A DNA stretch of 64,000 bases from NCBI RefSeq assembly GCF_013408335.1, contig NZ_JACBZR010000001.1:2542001-2606000 (forward strand). The letters are read 5' to 3'. The notes beneath the pieces are model-generated. The model was not told the origin of the DNA, searched no databases, and saw nothing but the letters and a program-made list of their open reading frames with translations. Shown piece by piece: positions 1-9,083 of this stretch (within the stretch, counting starts at the first letter, position 1; every line of letters starts with the position of its first letter). The DNA is from Nocardioides panzhihuensis (GTDB taxonomy: Bacteria > Actinomycetota > Actinomycetes > Propionibacteriales > Nocardioidaceae). Position numbers and translations under genes: made by a program.

Positions 1-893
1 CACTCGGTGATCTCGATGCCGAAGCGCAGGTCAGGCTTGTCGGAGCCGTACTTCGCCATCGCGTCGGCGTAGGTCATCCGCGGCAGCGGAAGCGGCACGT
101 CGTAGCCGATCAGCTTCCACAGCGCCGCGACGATCTCCTCGCCGAGTGCGATCACGTCGTCCTGCTCGACGAAGCTCATCTCGATGTCGAGCTGGGTGAA
201 CTCCGGCTGACGGTCGGCGCGGAAGTCCTCGTCACGGTAGGCGCGGGCGAGCTGGTAGTAGCGCTCCATGCCGGCGACCATGAGCAGTTGCTTGAACAGC
301 TGCGGGGACTGGGGCAGCGCGTACCACGAACCCGGCTGCAGACGAGCCGGGACCAGGAAGTCACGAGCGCCCTCGGGCGTGCTGCGGGTCAGGGTCGGCG
401 TCTCGATCTCGACGAAGTCCTGGGCGGCGAGCACGTCGCGGGCGGCCTTGTTGGCCTTCGAGCGCAGCCGGATGGCGTTGCCGGGCGCGGTGCGGCGCAG
501 GTCGAGGTAGCGGTGCTTGAAACGTACGTCGTCGCCGACCTCTCCCTGCCCGGAGGAGGCTGCGTCGTCGATCGGGAACGGGAGGGGCGCGGAGGCGCTG
601 AGGATCTCGAGGTCCTTGGCGACGACCTCGATCTCGCCGGTCGCGAGCTTGTCATTGACGTTCTCGCTCGTGCGCGCGACGACCTCGCCGGTGACCTTGA
701 TGCAGTATTCGTTGCGGAGCGCGTGGGCGATCTCCTCGTCGCGTACGACGACCTGGACCACGCCGCTGGCCTCACGCAGATCGAGGAAGGCGACCCCGCC
801 GTGATCGCGTCGGCGGGCTACCCAGCCGGCGAGGGTCACGGTCTGGCCGACGTGCTCGGCACGCAGGGTGCCGGCGTCGTGGGTGCGGATCAC
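1..893 (-). CDS. aspS: Aspartyl-tRNA synthetase, 3' part missing (runs off left edge)
   Basis: Charges tRNA-Asp in the cytoplasm. About 297 N-terminal codons lie in the window. Read from a GTG, the protein has an OB-fold anticodon-binding domain (about residues 1-105) followed by the class II catalytic core; motif 2 is visible as [13 protein letters not shown] near residue 220. The GTG shares four bases (GTGA) with the hisS stop codon, so translation is probably coupled to hisS. The hisS-aspS neighbourhood is typical of Actinobacteria. The C-terminal motif 3 is outside the window, and whether the enzyme is discriminating for tRNA-Asp cannot be judged here. Confidence 0.96.
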   Translation of the reverse strand, partial: MIRTHDAGTLRAEHVGQTVTLAGWVARRRDHGGVAFLDLREASGVVQVVVRDEEIAHALRNEYCIKVTGEVVARTSENVNDKLATGEIEVVAKDLEILSASAPLPFPIDDAASSGQGEVGDDVRFKHRYLDLRRTAPGNAIRLRSKANKAARDVLAAQDFVEIETPTLTRSTPEGARDFLVPARLQPGSWYALPQSPQLFKQLLMVAGMERYYQLARAYRDEDFRADRQPEFTQLDIEMSFVEQDDVIALGEEIVAALWKLIGYDVPLPLPRMTYADAMAKYGSDKPDLRFGIEITE

Positions 894-2266
894 TTCTCTT
901 GCTCCTTCGTGACGACCTGAGGCTTCAGGTCGGATTCGTTGGTGGGCGCCCAGGTGGCCGGGTCGGCCGGCACCTGCTCGCCGGTGCGGATGTCCTTGAT
1001 CTCGTACGCCTCGGTGCCATCTTCTCGGCGGGTGGCGAAGAGGACGTACGGGATGCCGCGGCGCTCCGCGAAGCGGATCTGCTTGCCGAACTTGGCGGCG
1101 TTGGGCGAGACCTCGCAGGCGACATCGTGGGCACGGAGCGCTTGGGCCGCCTCATCGGCGGCGGCGCGGCTCTCCTCGTCGTTGACCGCGACCAGGACGG
1201 TGCTCGGGACCTTGCGGTCGCCGTCGAGCACGCCCTTCTGCACCAACGGCACCAGGACGCGGCTGACACCGAGGGAGATCCCGACGCCCGGGTAGGTCGT
1301 CTTCCCGTCGCTGGCCAGCGCGTCGTAGCGGCCACCGGAGCAGATGCTGCCGAGGCTCTCGTAACCGTCGAGGCGGGTCTCGAAGACGGTGCCGGTGTAG
1401 TAGTCGAGGCCGCGGGCGATGCTGAGGTCGGCCACGATGCGTACGCGCTCGGTGTTGAGCGGCGCGGTGGCGTTGATCAGGGTGGCCAGCTCGGTCAGGC
1501 CCTCGTCGAGCAGGTCGCTCTCGACCCCCATGGCCCGGACCTTCTCGACGAAGGTGTCGTCGGTGGCGGTGATCGTGGCGAGCTCGAGGCACTTGGCGGC
1601 CTGCTCGTCGGTCAGCCCGGCCTCGGAGACGAGCAGCTTGCCGACCTCGTCGGCCGGCATCTTGTCGAGCTTGTCGATGAGCCGCATGGTCTCCTCGACA
1701 TCGGGCGCGCCGAGCCCGGCGTAGAAGCCCTGGATCAGCTTGCGGTTGTTGACCTGGAGGGTGAACCCGGGCAGGAAGGTCAGCTTGCCGAGCGCCTCGA
1801 GCATGACCCGGGCGACCTCGACGTCGTGGTGGAACGGCAGCGTGTCACGGCCGACGATGTCGATGTCGGCCTGCGTGAACTCCCGGAACCGGCCCTCCTG
1901 CGGGCGCTCACCGCGCCAGACCTTCTGGATCTGGTAGCGACGGAAGGGGAACTCCAGCTTGCCGGCGTTCTCGAGCACGTAGCGGGCGAAGGGGACGGTG
2001 AGGTCGAAGTGGAGCCCCATCCCCTTGCCCTCGCGATTCGGCACGGCGGCGTTGTCGTCCTCCTGCAGCCGGCGCAGGACGTAGACCTCCTTGGAGGTGT
2101 CACCCTTGCGCAGCAGCTGGTCCATCGGCTCGACGGCGCGGGTCTCGACGTTGCCGAAGCCGTGCAGCTCGAAGGCGCGGCTCAAGGTCGCGATGACCTC
2201 GCGCTCCACGGTGCGCTGGCTGGGGAGGAACTCCGGGAAGCCGGAGAGCGGTGTTGGCTTGTTCAT
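890..2266 (-). CDS. hisS: Histidyl-tRNA synthetase
   Basis: Class II synthetase charging tRNA-His; 458 residues, a normal length. Motif 2 region reads [17 protein letters not shown], the HisRS-specific signature RGLDYYTG is near residue 290, and a glycine-rich SGGRYD motif follows. A C-terminal anticodon-binding domain occupies about the last 90 residues. Its ATG overlaps the stop of the upstream metallo-hydrolase (ATGA) and its stop overlaps the aspS GTG start, so three genes form one tightly coupled operon. The order MBL hydrolase - hisS matches Rv2581c-Rv2580c of M. tuberculosis. Confidence 0.97.
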   Translation of the reverse strand: MNKPTPLSGFPEFLPSQRTVEREVIATLSRAFELHGFGNVETRAVEPMDQLLRKGDTSKEVYVLRRLQEDDNAAVPNREGKGMGLHFDLTVPFARYVLENAGKLEFPFRRYQIQKVWRGERPQEGRFREFTQADIDIVGRDTLPFHHDVEVARVMLEALGKLTFLPGFTLQVNNRKLIQGFYAGLGAPDVEETMRLIDKLDKMPADEVGKLLVSEAGLTDEQAAKCLELATITATDDTFVEKVRAMGVESDLLDEGLTELATLINATAPLNTERVRIVADLSIARGLDYYTGTVFETRLDGYESLGSICSGGRYDALASDGKTTYPGVGISLGVSRVLVPLVQKGVLDGDRKVPSTVLVAVNDEESRAAADEAAQALRAHDVACEVSPNAAKFGKQIRFAERRGIPYVLFATRREDGTEAYEIKDIRTGEQVPADPATWAPTNESDLKPQVVTKEQEK

Positions 2267-2976
2267 GGTGTGGTGATCAGGTCCTGAAGAAACGGGTTGG
2301 TGGCGCGCTCGCGCCCGATGGAGGTCTGTTCGCCGTGTCCGGGGAGCACCACGATGTCGTCGGCGAGGGGCAGCACCTTGGTGGTCAGGGACTGCAGCAT
2401 CGTGGCGTGGTCACCGCCGGGGAGGTCCGTACGCCCGATGCTGCCCGCGAAGAGCAGGTCGCCGGAGAACATCACGTCACTGACCTCGGCGTGGTCGGGG
2501 TAGGGAGTCCGGAAGGTGACCGACCCCTCGGTATGCCCGGGCGTATGGTCGATCAGGAAGCTCATCCCGGCCAGGTCGATGGCCTGACCGTCGCTCAGCT
2601 CCCGCACGTCGTCGGGCTCCACGAAGTCGTAGGTGCCCCCTTGGATGTCTGCCATCCCGAGCAGCATCTGCGCCGACTCCGGCGAGATGCCTGCCATGGG
2701 GTCAGCCAGGAGATGGCGGTCGTTGGGGTGGATCCAGGCGGTGGAGTCGTACGTCCTGCTCACCGGCGTCACGGACCACATGTGGTCGACGTGGCCGTGG
2801 GTGAGGAGCACGGCGACCGGCTTGAGACGCTGCTCCCGGACGACCTCCGCGATGCCGTCGGCGGCGTCCTTCCCGGGGTCGATCACGACACACTCGGTGC
2901 CCGGTCCGGTGGCGGCCACGTAGCAGTTGGTGCCCCACGGACCGGCGGGAAAGCCTGCGATCAACACGAGAAACAC
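2263..2976 (-). CDS. MBL-fold metallo-hydrolase (glyoxalase II-like)
   Basis: Metallo-beta-lactamase fold hydrolase, about 237 residues. The dinuclear zinc motif THGHVDH is at about residues 59-65, and further ligands are seen in HTPGHTEGS, SGDLLFAGSIGRTD and LPGHGEQT. By family this is a hydroxyacylglutathione hydrolase / thioesterase-type enzyme; the true substrate in an organism lacking glutathione is unknown. Start uncertain: I chose the GTG reading VFLVLIAGFPAG; a GTG three codons later (VLIAGF) or an ATG 10 codons earlier (MRRCTV) are alternatives. Directly upstream of and overlapping hisS, as in the Rv2581c-hisS pair of mycobacteria. Confidence 0.88.
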   Translation of the reverse strand: MFLVLIAGFPAGPWGTNCYVAATGPGTECVVIDPGKDAADGIAEVVREQRLKPVAVLLTHGHVDHMWSVTPVSRTYDSTAWIHPNDRHLLADPMAGISPESAQMLLGMADIQGGTYDFVEPDDVRELSDGQAIDLAGMSFLIDHTPGHTEGSVTFRTPYPDHAEVSDVMFSGDLLFAGSIGRTDLPGGDHATMLQSLTTKVLPLADDIVVLPGHGEQTSIGRERATNPFLQDLITTP

Positions 2977-3155
2977 CCTATCCAGCGGTACAGTGCAGCG
3001 CCGCATCGTGGCGTCTGACTACGATGGGCACCCCGAGGTGTGTCGGGACACCATGGGGACCTGCAAGTTGAGCCGACCGGGACTGTGACGAGCACGGTGT
3101 CCGGCGGGGGAGATTTCATAAGAGGTTAGCGCCTCATGCGAAGAGTAGGGACATT
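2977..3155. promoter_or_regulatory. Divergent intergenic region between MBL hydrolase and DUF349 gene
   Basis: This spacer must hold promoters for both directions. It contains a short inverted repeat, GGTGT..ACACC, around 3043-3058. Just before the DUF349 start there is a seven-codon ORF at 3136-3159 (MRRVGTL), preceded by AGAGG, whose TGA overlaps the DUF349 GTG. I see no confident -35/-10 pair. Confidence 0.4.
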
Positions 3156-3159
3156 GTGA
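3136..3159 (+). CDS. Possible seven-codon leader ORF (MRRVGTL)
   Basis: ATG at 3136, seven codons, TGA at 3157-3159 sharing two bases with the GTG start of the DUF349 gene (context TTGTGA). An AGAGG lies about 11 nt upstream, whereas the DUF349 GTG has only a weak ribosome-binding site of its own. The arrangement would let a terminating ribosome restart on the DUF349 frame. With only seven codons, chance occurrence is a real possibility. Confidence 0.3.
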   Translation: MRRVGTL

Positions 3160-4394
3160 CCAGCGAGCAGTGGGGTCGGGTCGAGGAAGACGGAACGGTC
3201 TACGTGAAGACCGCTGAGGGCGAGCGTTCCGTGGGGCAATACCCAGAAGGCACGCCGGAGGAGGCGCTTGCCTTCTTCACAAACCGGTTCGACCAGCTCG
3301 CCTTCGAGGTCGAGCAGCTCGAGCGGCGGGTGCATGCGGGCAAGACGTCGCCCGACGAGGCGACCGTGGCGGTGAAGACCGTCGTGGAGAAGGTGACCGA
3401 GGCCAACGCCGTCGGCGACCTGGCCTCGCTGGTGGCGCGGCTGGAGGCACTCGCCCCCGTCATCGCCACCCAGCGCGAGGCCCGCAAGGCCGAACGGGCC
3501 GCGAAGGCGGCCGAGGCGAAGGTCGCCAAGGAAGCCCTCGTGGACGAGGCCGAGAAGCTGGCCGAGAGCAACGACTGGCGCAACGGTGCCAACCGGCTGC
3601 GCGAGCTGCTCGACCAGTGGAAGGCGCTCCCCCGCATCGACCGCGGGTCCGACGACGCCCTGTGGCGCCGCTTCTCGACCGCACGCACCGCCTACACCCG
3701 TCGGCGCAAGGCCCACTTCGCCGAGCTCAACGCCCGGCGCGAGGACGCCAAGGTGATCAAGGAACGGATCATCGACGAGGCCGAGCAGCTCTCCACCTCC
3801 ACGGACTGGGGCCCGACCGCCGGGCGCTACCGCGACCTGATGCGCGACTGGAAGGCCGCCGGACCGGCGCCCAAGGACGTCGACGACAAGCTCTGGAAGA
3901 AGTTCCGAGCCGCCCAGGACGTCTTCTTCGGTGCCCGTGACGCCACCAACGCAGCGCTCGACGCCGAGTTCGCGCAGAACGCCGTGGTCAAGGAGGCGCT
4001 GCTCGCCGAGGCGCAGGAGCTGCTCCCGCTGCTGGAGAAGGGCGACGACCTCGACAGCGTCAAGCGCTCGTTCCGCGACATCGCCGACCGCTGGGACGAG
4101 GCCGGCAAGGTCCCGCGCGACCGGATCAAGGAGCTCGAGGGCGCGATGCGCAAGGTCGAGCAGGCCATCAAGTCCGCCGAGGACGACCAGTGGCGCAAGT
4201 CCGACCCCGAGAAGTCGGCTCGTGCCGACGACATGATCTCCAAGCTCGAGGAGGCCATCGCCCAGGTCGAGTCCGACCTGGAGAAGGCTCAAGCCTCGGG
4301 CGACGCCCGGAAGATCAAGTCGCTCGAGGAGAACCTCGAGTCGCGTCGCCAGTTCCTGGACATGGCCAAGCGCGCCAGCGCCGACTTCAGCTGA
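3156..4394 (+). CDS. DUF349 domain protein
   Basis: Predicted cytoplasmic, highly charged, almost all-helical protein of 412 residues. It carries several tandem DUF349 units of about 70-75 residues, each with a conserved W(K/R) pattern such as LDQWKALPRIDRG and MRDWKAAGPAPKD, and a C-terminal coiled-coil (about residues 345-405). The molecular function of DUF349 proteins is not established, so none is assigned. It starts with GTG and faces away from the hisS operon. A strong hairpin follows the stop. Confidence 0.9.
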   Translation: MTSEQWGRVEEDGTVYVKTAEGERSVGQYPEGTPEEALAFFTNRFDQLAFEVEQLERRVHAGKTSPDEATVAVKTVVEKVTEANAVGDLASLVARLEALAPVIATQREARKAERAAKAAEAKVAKEALVDEAEKLAESNDWRNGANRLRELLDQWKALPRIDRGSDDALWRRFSTARTAYTRRRKAHFAELNARREDAKVIKERIIDEAEQLSTSTDWGPTAGRYRDLMRDWKAAGPAPKDVDDKLWKKFRAAQDVFFGARDATNAALDAEFAQNAVVKEALLAEAQELLPLLEKGDDLDSVKRSFRDIADRWDEAGKVPRDRIKELEGAMRKVEQAIKSAEDDQWRKSDPEKSARADDMISKLEEAIAQVESDLEKAQASGDARKIKSLEENLESRRQFLDMAKRASADFS

Positions 4395-4405
4395 CCGATC
4401 GCCCG

Positions 4406-4437
4406 CCGAGCCGGCTCGTCACGACGAGCCGGCTCGG
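4406..4437. terminator. Strong GC hairpin after DUF349 gene
   Basis: Left arm CCGAGCCGGCTCGTC (4406-4420), two-base loop, exact reverse complement at 4423-4437. It lies between the DUF349 stop and the convergent small gene at 4445, so it can serve both directions. No U-tract follows, as is usual in high-GC actinobacteria. The core sequence is closely similar to the palindrome at 28633-28670. Confidence 0.75.
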
Positions 4438-4444
4438 TGTTGGT

Positions 4445-4606
4445 CTACAGGCCGGCGCCGCCGTAGTAGTCGCCTCTGGCCGCGTTGTCGCGCTTGATGT
4501 TGCGTACATCCTCGGCGTCGACTCCCTTGGGAGCCATGCCGATCGTGGTCCAGGCAAGGCCCAGGAAGAGCAGCACCCCGCCGATGATGAGGATCCAGGT
4601 GAACAT
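4445..4606 (-). CDS. Small single-pass membrane protein (53 aa)
   Basis: ATG at 4604-4606 with GGAG six nucleotides upstream; 53 residues beginning MFTWILIIGGVLLFLG. One N-terminal transmembrane helix (about residues 2-20) is followed by a short polar tail rich in charged residues and ending YYGGAGL. An in-frame ATG four codons earlier (4618) has poorer ribosome-binding spacing. It resembles the next small protein (4679-4879): both start with FTW(I/F)LI, have one helix, then a W and a G(I/V)D motif before a basic stretch. Function unknown. Confidence 0.65.
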   Translation of the reverse strand: MFTWILIIGGVLLFLGLAWTTIGMAPKGVDAEDVRNIKRDNAARGDYYGGAGL

Positions 4607-4678
4607 GCCGTGCTCCATTCCTCGGGCGCCCGAGTCGACGCGTCGCTTTACCTTATAACGACAGAGCCGGCCCTGCCC

Positions 4679-4879
4679 TCAGAAGCCGCCGGAGATCCCG
4701 CCGTCCTGGCCGCCGCGTGGCTGGCGGTTGTGGTACTCGGCCTTGCCCATGGCCTGGCCGCGGTTCCGGATCGCCGCAGACTCGTCGATGCCTCGCGATG
4801 GCCTTTTCACCGCCAGCCAGACGACGGCGCCGACGATCACGACGCCCAGGGCGATCAGGAACCAGGTGAAAGGATCCAC
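4679..4879 (-). CDS. Small single-pass membrane protein (66 aa)
   Basis: 66 residues starting MDPFTWFLIALGVVIVG. One transmembrane helix (about residues 5-25) is followed by a basic segment (VKRPSRGIDES) and a Gly/Gln-rich tail ending GGISGGF. It follows rel on the same strand with a 13-bp gap, so it may be the last or next-to-last gene of that transcript. It is probably a paralogue of the 53-residue protein just downstream. Function unknown; an adaptor or regulator of a larger membrane complex is possible but unsupported. Confidence 0.7.
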   Translation of the reverse strand: MDPFTWFLIALGVVIVGAVVWLAVKRPSRGIDESAAIRNRGQAMGKAEYHNRQPRGGQDGGISGGF

Positions 4880-4892
4880 GAGATGCTCACTT

Positions 4893-7208
4893 TCATTGGG
4901 TGACGCGATAGGCGTCGAAGACGCCGGGGACGGTGCGTACCTGCTTGAGGACCGTGTCCAGGTGCTTTGAGTCTGCCATCTCGAAGGAGAAGCGGGACTT
5001 GGCGACGCGGTCCCGGGTGGTGGTGAGCTGGGCGCTGAGGATGTTCACGTGGGCGTCCGAGAGCGCCATCGTGATGTCGGACAGGAGCCGGGCCCGGTCG
5101 AGGGCCTCGACCTGGATGTTGACCAGGAAGACGGAGTTGGAGGTCGAGCCCCACTCGACCTCGAGCAGGCGCTCGGGGTGGGCGCGGAGCTCGCCCGCGT
5201 TGGTGCAGTCGGTGCGGTGGACCGAGACGCCCCCGCCCTTGGTGACGAACCCGAGGATCTCGTCACCGGGCACCGGGGTGCAGCACTTGGCGAGCTTGAC
5301 CCAGACGTCCGGGGATCCCTTGACGTTGACCCCGGCGTCGGAGCTGGTGGTGGAGACCTTGCCGTGGCGGCGGCGGCCGACGTTGACGGCCTCGGCGAGA
5401 TCCTCGGCGGCACCGTCGTCACCGCCGTGGTCCTCGATCACCCGGCGTACGACCGCTTGGGCGGAGAGGTGGCTCTCGCCGACCGCGGCGTAGAGCGACT
5501 CGACGTCGCCAAGGTCGAAGTGGTCGGCGGCCAGCATGAGCGACTCGCGCGACATCAGCCGCTTGAGGGGCAGGCCCTCCTTGCGCATGAGCCGGGCGAT
5601 CGCGTCCTGGCCCTTCTCGATGGCCTCGTCGCGGCGCTCACGGGTGTGCCACTGCCGGATCTTGGCCTTGGCCCGGTTGGACTTGACGAAGGAGCCCCAG
5701 TCCCTCGACGGGCCGGCGTTGGGCGACTTGGAGGTGAAGACCTCGACGACGTCGCCGCTCTCCAGGGTCGACTCCAGCGGCACCAGACGTCCGTTGACCC
5801 GGGCGCCGATGGTCTTGTTGCCGACCTCGGTGTGGACGGCGTAGGCGAAGTCGACCGGAGTGGCGTCGGCGGGCAGCGCGATCACGTCGCCCTTGGGGGT
5901 GAAGACGTAGACCTCGGTGCGCTTCATCTCGAAGCGCAGCGACTCCAGGAACTCGCCGGGGTCGTTGACCTCCGACTGCCAGTCCATGAGCTGCTTGACC
6001 CAGCTCATGTCGTTGTCCATCGGCCGGTCGGTGTCGACACCGTTGCGGCCGTCCTCCTTGTATTTCCAGTGCGCGGCCACGCCGAACTCGGCACGGCGGT
6101 GCATCGCGAAGGTGCGGATCTGCAGCTCCACCGGTTTGCCCTGCGGGCCGATCACGGTGGTGTGCAGCGACTGGTACATGTTGAACTTCGGCATCGCGAT
6201 GTAGTCCTTGAAGCGCCCCAGGACGGGGTTCCACCGCGAGTGCAGGATGCCGAGGACGGAGTAGCAGTCACGCTCGTCCTCGACCAGGATCCGGATGCCG
6301 ACCAGGTCGTTGATGTCGGAGAAGTCCTTACCGCCGACGATCATCTTCTGGTAGATCGAGTAGTAGTGCTTGGGTCGCCCGGTGACGGTCGCCTTGATCC
6401 GCGCCTCGTGCAGGTCGCGCTCGACCTGGTCGATGACCTGGGCCAGGAACTTCTCGCGCGAGGGGTTGCGGTCGGCGACCAGCCGGACCAGCTCGTCGTA
6501 CATCTTCGGGTAGAGGGTCGCGAAGGCGAGGTCCTCGAGCTCGAACTTGATCGTGTTCATGCCGAGCCGGTGGGCCAGCGGCGCGTAGATGTCCAGCGTC
6601 TCGCGCGCGCTGCGCTCCTGGCTCTTCTGCGGGACGTATCGCAGCGTACGCATGTTGTGCAGGCGGTCGGCCAGCTTGATGACCAGCACCCGGATGTCGC
6701 GTGACATCGCCACGACCATCTTGCGGATCGTCTCGGCCTGCGCCGAGTCGCCGTAGGTGACCTTGTCGAGCTTGGTGACACCGTCGACGAGGTGAGCGAC
6801 CTCCTCACCGAAGTCGCGGGTGAGCTCCTTGAGCGTGTAGGGCGTGTCCTCGACGGTGTCGTGGAGGAGCGCCGCCACCAGGGTCGGCTCGGTCATGCCG
6901 AGCTCGGCGAGGATCGTGGTCACCGCGAGCGGGTGGGTGATGTAGGGATCACCGCTCTTGCGCATCTGGGTGCCGTGAAGGCGCTCCGCGGTGATGTAGG
7001 CGCGCTCCAGCAGCGTCAGGTCGGCCTTGGGGTGGTTGGACCGCACCGCTCGGAAGAGCGGTTCGAGCACGGGGTTGCCCGCGTTTGCTCGGCCGCCCAT
7101 CCGGGCGAGACGCGCACGTACGCTGCGGCCCGAGGGCGCGGGGCCACTGCTCTCCCGGGCCTCGATGTTGTGCGCCCGAGGCTGCGCAACGATGCGATCC
7201 TCTGCCAT
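4893..7208 (-). CDS. rel: Bifunctional (p)ppGpp synthetase/hydrolase (Rel)
   Basis: Long RelA/SpoT homologue of 771 residues controlling the stringent response. Domains in order: an HD-type ppGpp hydrolase with LLHDTVED at about 114-121, a synthetase domain with GIRILVEDE and SLHTTVIGP (about 270-370), a TGS domain (about 440-495), a cysteine-containing segment [12 protein letters not shown] (about 630), and a C-terminal ACT domain (about 700-771). The intact HD motif predicts that hydrolase activity is retained, as in other single-Rsh actinobacteria. It lies just downstream of apt in the conserved yajC-secDF-apt-rel order. Confidence 0.97.
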   Translation of the reverse strand: MAEDRIVAQPRAHNIEARESSGPAPSGRSVRARLARMGGRANAGNPVLEPLFRAVRSNHPKADLTLLERAYITAERLHGTQMRKSGDPYITHPLAVTTILAELGMTEPTLVAALLHDTVEDTPYTLKELTRDFGEEVAHLVDGVTKLDKVTYGDSAQAETIRKMVVAMSRDIRVLVIKLADRLHNMRTLRYVPQKSQERSARETLDIYAPLAHRLGMNTIKFELEDLAFATLYPKMYDELVRLVADRNPSREKFLAQVIDQVERDLHEARIKATVTGRPKHYYSIYQKMIVGGKDFSDINDLVGIRILVEDERDCYSVLGILHSRWNPVLGRFKDYIAMPKFNMYQSLHTTVIGPQGKPVELQIRTFAMHRRAEFGVAAHWKYKEDGRNGVDTDRPMDNDMSWVKQLMDWQSEVNDPGEFLESLRFEMKRTEVYVFTPKGDVIALPADATPVDFAYAVHTEVGNKTIGARVNGRLVPLESTLESGDVVEVFTSKSPNAGPSRDWGSFVKSNRAKAKIRQWHTRERRDEAIEKGQDAIARLMRKEGLPLKRLMSRESLMLAADHFDLGDVESLYAAVGESHLSAQAVVRRVIEDHGGDDGAAEDLAEAVNVGRRRHGKVSTTSSDAGVNVKGSPDVWVKLAKCCTPVPGDEILGFVTKGGGVSVHRTDCTNAGELRAHPERLLEVEWGSTSNSVFLVNIQVEALDRARLLSDITMALSDAHVNILSAQLTTTRDRVAKSRFSFEMADSKHLDTVLKQVRTVPGVFDAYRVTQ

Positions 7209-7257
7209 GATCCGAGTCTACCGGCCGGACAGGCGACGTTGGCTAGCGAGACAGTTG

Positions 7258-7848
7258 CTACGTGGACAAGAGCGCGTGCACCGGAGTGTCGGGCAGCTTG
7301 CTCCGCGGGTCGAGGAACCCGAGCTCGAGCAGCACCGAGACGCCTTCGACGATGCCGCCGCAGCGCTCGACCAGCTCGATCGTGGCCGCGGCGGTGCCAC
7401 CGGTGGCGAGCACGTCGTCGATGACGAGCACCCGCTCCCCCGGCTCGATCGCGTCGGTGTGGATCTCCAGCGTCGCCTCGCCGTACTCCAGCGAGTAGGA
7501 GACCGCGTGGGTCTCCCGTGGAAGCTTGCCGGCCTTGCGCACGGGGACGAACCCGACCCCGAGGTGCAGGGCCGCGGGAGCGCCGAGGATGAAGCCGCGC
7601 GACTCCATGCCGAGCACCTTGGTCACGGTCGCGTTGCCGTCGGCATCGAGAGCCGGGGCAGCGAGCGCCTCGACCACCTGGGTGAATCCCGCAGGGTCGG
7701 CCAACAGCGGGGTGATGTCCTTGAACCCGACACCCGGCTCGGGAAAGTCGGGCACGTCGGTGACCAGCCGCTCGAGAGTCTCGTCCAAGCTTCGCTTGGT
7801 TGCTCCCTCGAGCGACCGGCCGCCTGCGCCTGTCTCAGAGACAGTCAC
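7258..7848 (-). CDS. apt: Adenine phosphoribosyltransferase
   Basis: Salvages adenine with PRPP to AMP. 196 residues; the PRPP-binding motif VLVIDDVLATGGTAA sits at about 135-150. The start is GTG (MTVSETG) and overlaps the secF stop by GTGA. The first 20 or so residues extend beyond the usual family start near LVTDVPDFPEPGV, so a later start is possible. Coupling to secF and position before rel are conserved in Actinobacteria. Confidence 0.93.
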   Translation of the reverse strand: MTVSETGAGGRSLEGATKRSLDETLERLVTDVPDFPEPGVGFKDITPLLADPAGFTQVVEALAAPALDADGNATVTKVLGMESRGFILGAPAALHLGVGFVPVRKAGKLPRETHAVSYSLEYGEATLEIHTDAIEPGERVLVIDDVLATGGTAAATIELVERCGGIVEGVSVLLELGFLDPRSKLPDTPVHALLST

Positions 7849-9083
7849 TTGCGCTTCGACCTCGACTCGCGCTTCGGCTGCGGGCGCCCGGCAGCACCGC
7901 TGTCGGAGACCGAGCGCTGCTGGTTGGGTACGTTGCGGCCTCGACCGGTCGGGGAGGTGTTGGGGCTGGTGCCCCGGGTGACGCCGGCCTCATGAAGGTC
8001 CTCGGACTCGGACTCGCGAAGCTCGTCCGGCTCGTCGTCGGCGGCGACCGGCATCCCGTCGTCGAAGACCGGCACGGCTGCGTACTTGTCGGCCTCCCTC
8101 ATCCGTGCCGCGGCGCGCTTCTCGGCGTCGACGATGTCCTTCTCCCCCGACTTCAGGTGCACCAGCAGCGGGGTGGCGATGAAGATCGAGGAGTAGGTGC
8201 CGACGGCCATACCGACGAAGAGGACCAGCGAGATGTCCTTCAGCGACGACGTGCCGAGCTGGACGGCGCTGACGTAGAGGATCGCGACGACCGGGAGCAG
8301 ACCGACGATCGTGGTATTGATCGAGCGCACCAGCGTCTGGTTGACGGCCAGGTTGGCTGCCTGGGCGTACGTCTGCTTCTTCTGGCCGAGGTTGCGGGTG
8401 TTCTCCTTGACCTTGTCGAAGACCACCACGGTGTCGTAGAGCGAGTATCCGAGGATCGTCAGGAAGCCGGTGACCGTGGCCGGAGAAACCTCGAAGCCGA
8501 TGATCGCGTAGACGCCGACGGTGAGGAGCACGTCGTGGAGGAGAGCGACGACGGCCGCGACCGACATCTTCCATTCCCTGAAGTAGATCCAGATGAACAG
8601 GACCACACCGACGAGGAAGATGCCGAGCGCGAGACCGGCCTTGGTCGCGACCCGCTCACCCCAAGACGGGCCGATGCCGGTCCGGCTGACGTCGTCTTCG
8701 GGTACGTCGGCGGTGGCGGTGATCGCCTCCATGATCGACTGGTCGGCCTCTGAGCCGTCGGCGATCGCCTTGGTCTCGATGACGATCGACTTGCCACCCG
8801 CGGTGCGCACGGTGGCACCGTCCGCGGCGGCCACCTCGGTGTCACCGACGGCGGTCCGCAGCTCGTCGGCCATCTCCTGGTCGGCCTGCGCCACGGTGAC
8901 GGTGTAACGGGTGCCGCCTGTGAAGTCGATGCCGAGGTTGAGACCGCCCTGGAGCATCAGACCGCCGGTCACGATGACCAGGACGACCGCGGAGATGACG
9001 TACCAGAGGATGCGGCGGCCGACGAAGTCGAAGGAGCGCTCTCCGGTGTAGAGCTCCTTGCCGAAGCGAGAGATCTTGCTCAT
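7845..9083 (-). CDS. secF: Protein translocase subunit SecF
   Basis: Inner-membrane SecDF component that uses the proton gradient to aid Sec export. 412 residues: a first transmembrane segment (about 25-45), the family motif GIDFTGGTRY, a periplasmic domain, then a five-helix membrane block. The C-terminal tail of roughly 90 residues is charged and low in complexity, ending in a basic KRESRSKRK stretch. ATG overlaps the secD stop by one base and its own stop overlaps the apt GTG. Confidence 0.96.
   Translation of the reverse strand: MSKISRFGKELYTGERSFDFVGRRILWYVISAVVLVIVTGGLMLQGGLNLGIDFTGGTRYTVTVAQADQEMADELRTAVGDTEVAAADGATVRTAGGKSIVIETKAIADGSEADQSIMEAITATADVPEDDVSRTGIGPSWGERVATKAGLALGIFLVGVVLFIWIYFREWKMSVAAVVALLHDVLLTVGVYAIIGFEVSPATVTGFLTILGYSLYDTVVVFDKVKENTRNLGQKKQTYAQAANLAVNQTLVRSINTTIVGLLPVVAILYVSAVQLGTSSLKDISLVLFVGMAVGTYSSIFIATPLLVHLKSGEKDIVDAEKRAAARMREADKYAAVPVFDDGMPVAADDEPDELRESESEDLHEAGVTRGTSPNTSPTGRGRNVPNQQRSVSDSGAAGRPQPKRESRSKRK

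Noticed and set aside
899..2287. Long open frame on the plus strand opposite hisS (462 codons)
   Set aside because: High-GC shadow of hisS; no recognisable domain, and the minus strand encodes a complete HisRS.
7260..7300. tRNA-like or ncRNA gene in the housekeeping block gaps
   Set aside because: No cloverleaf, no TTCGAATC-type T-loop and no CCA end found in this or any other gap of the window.
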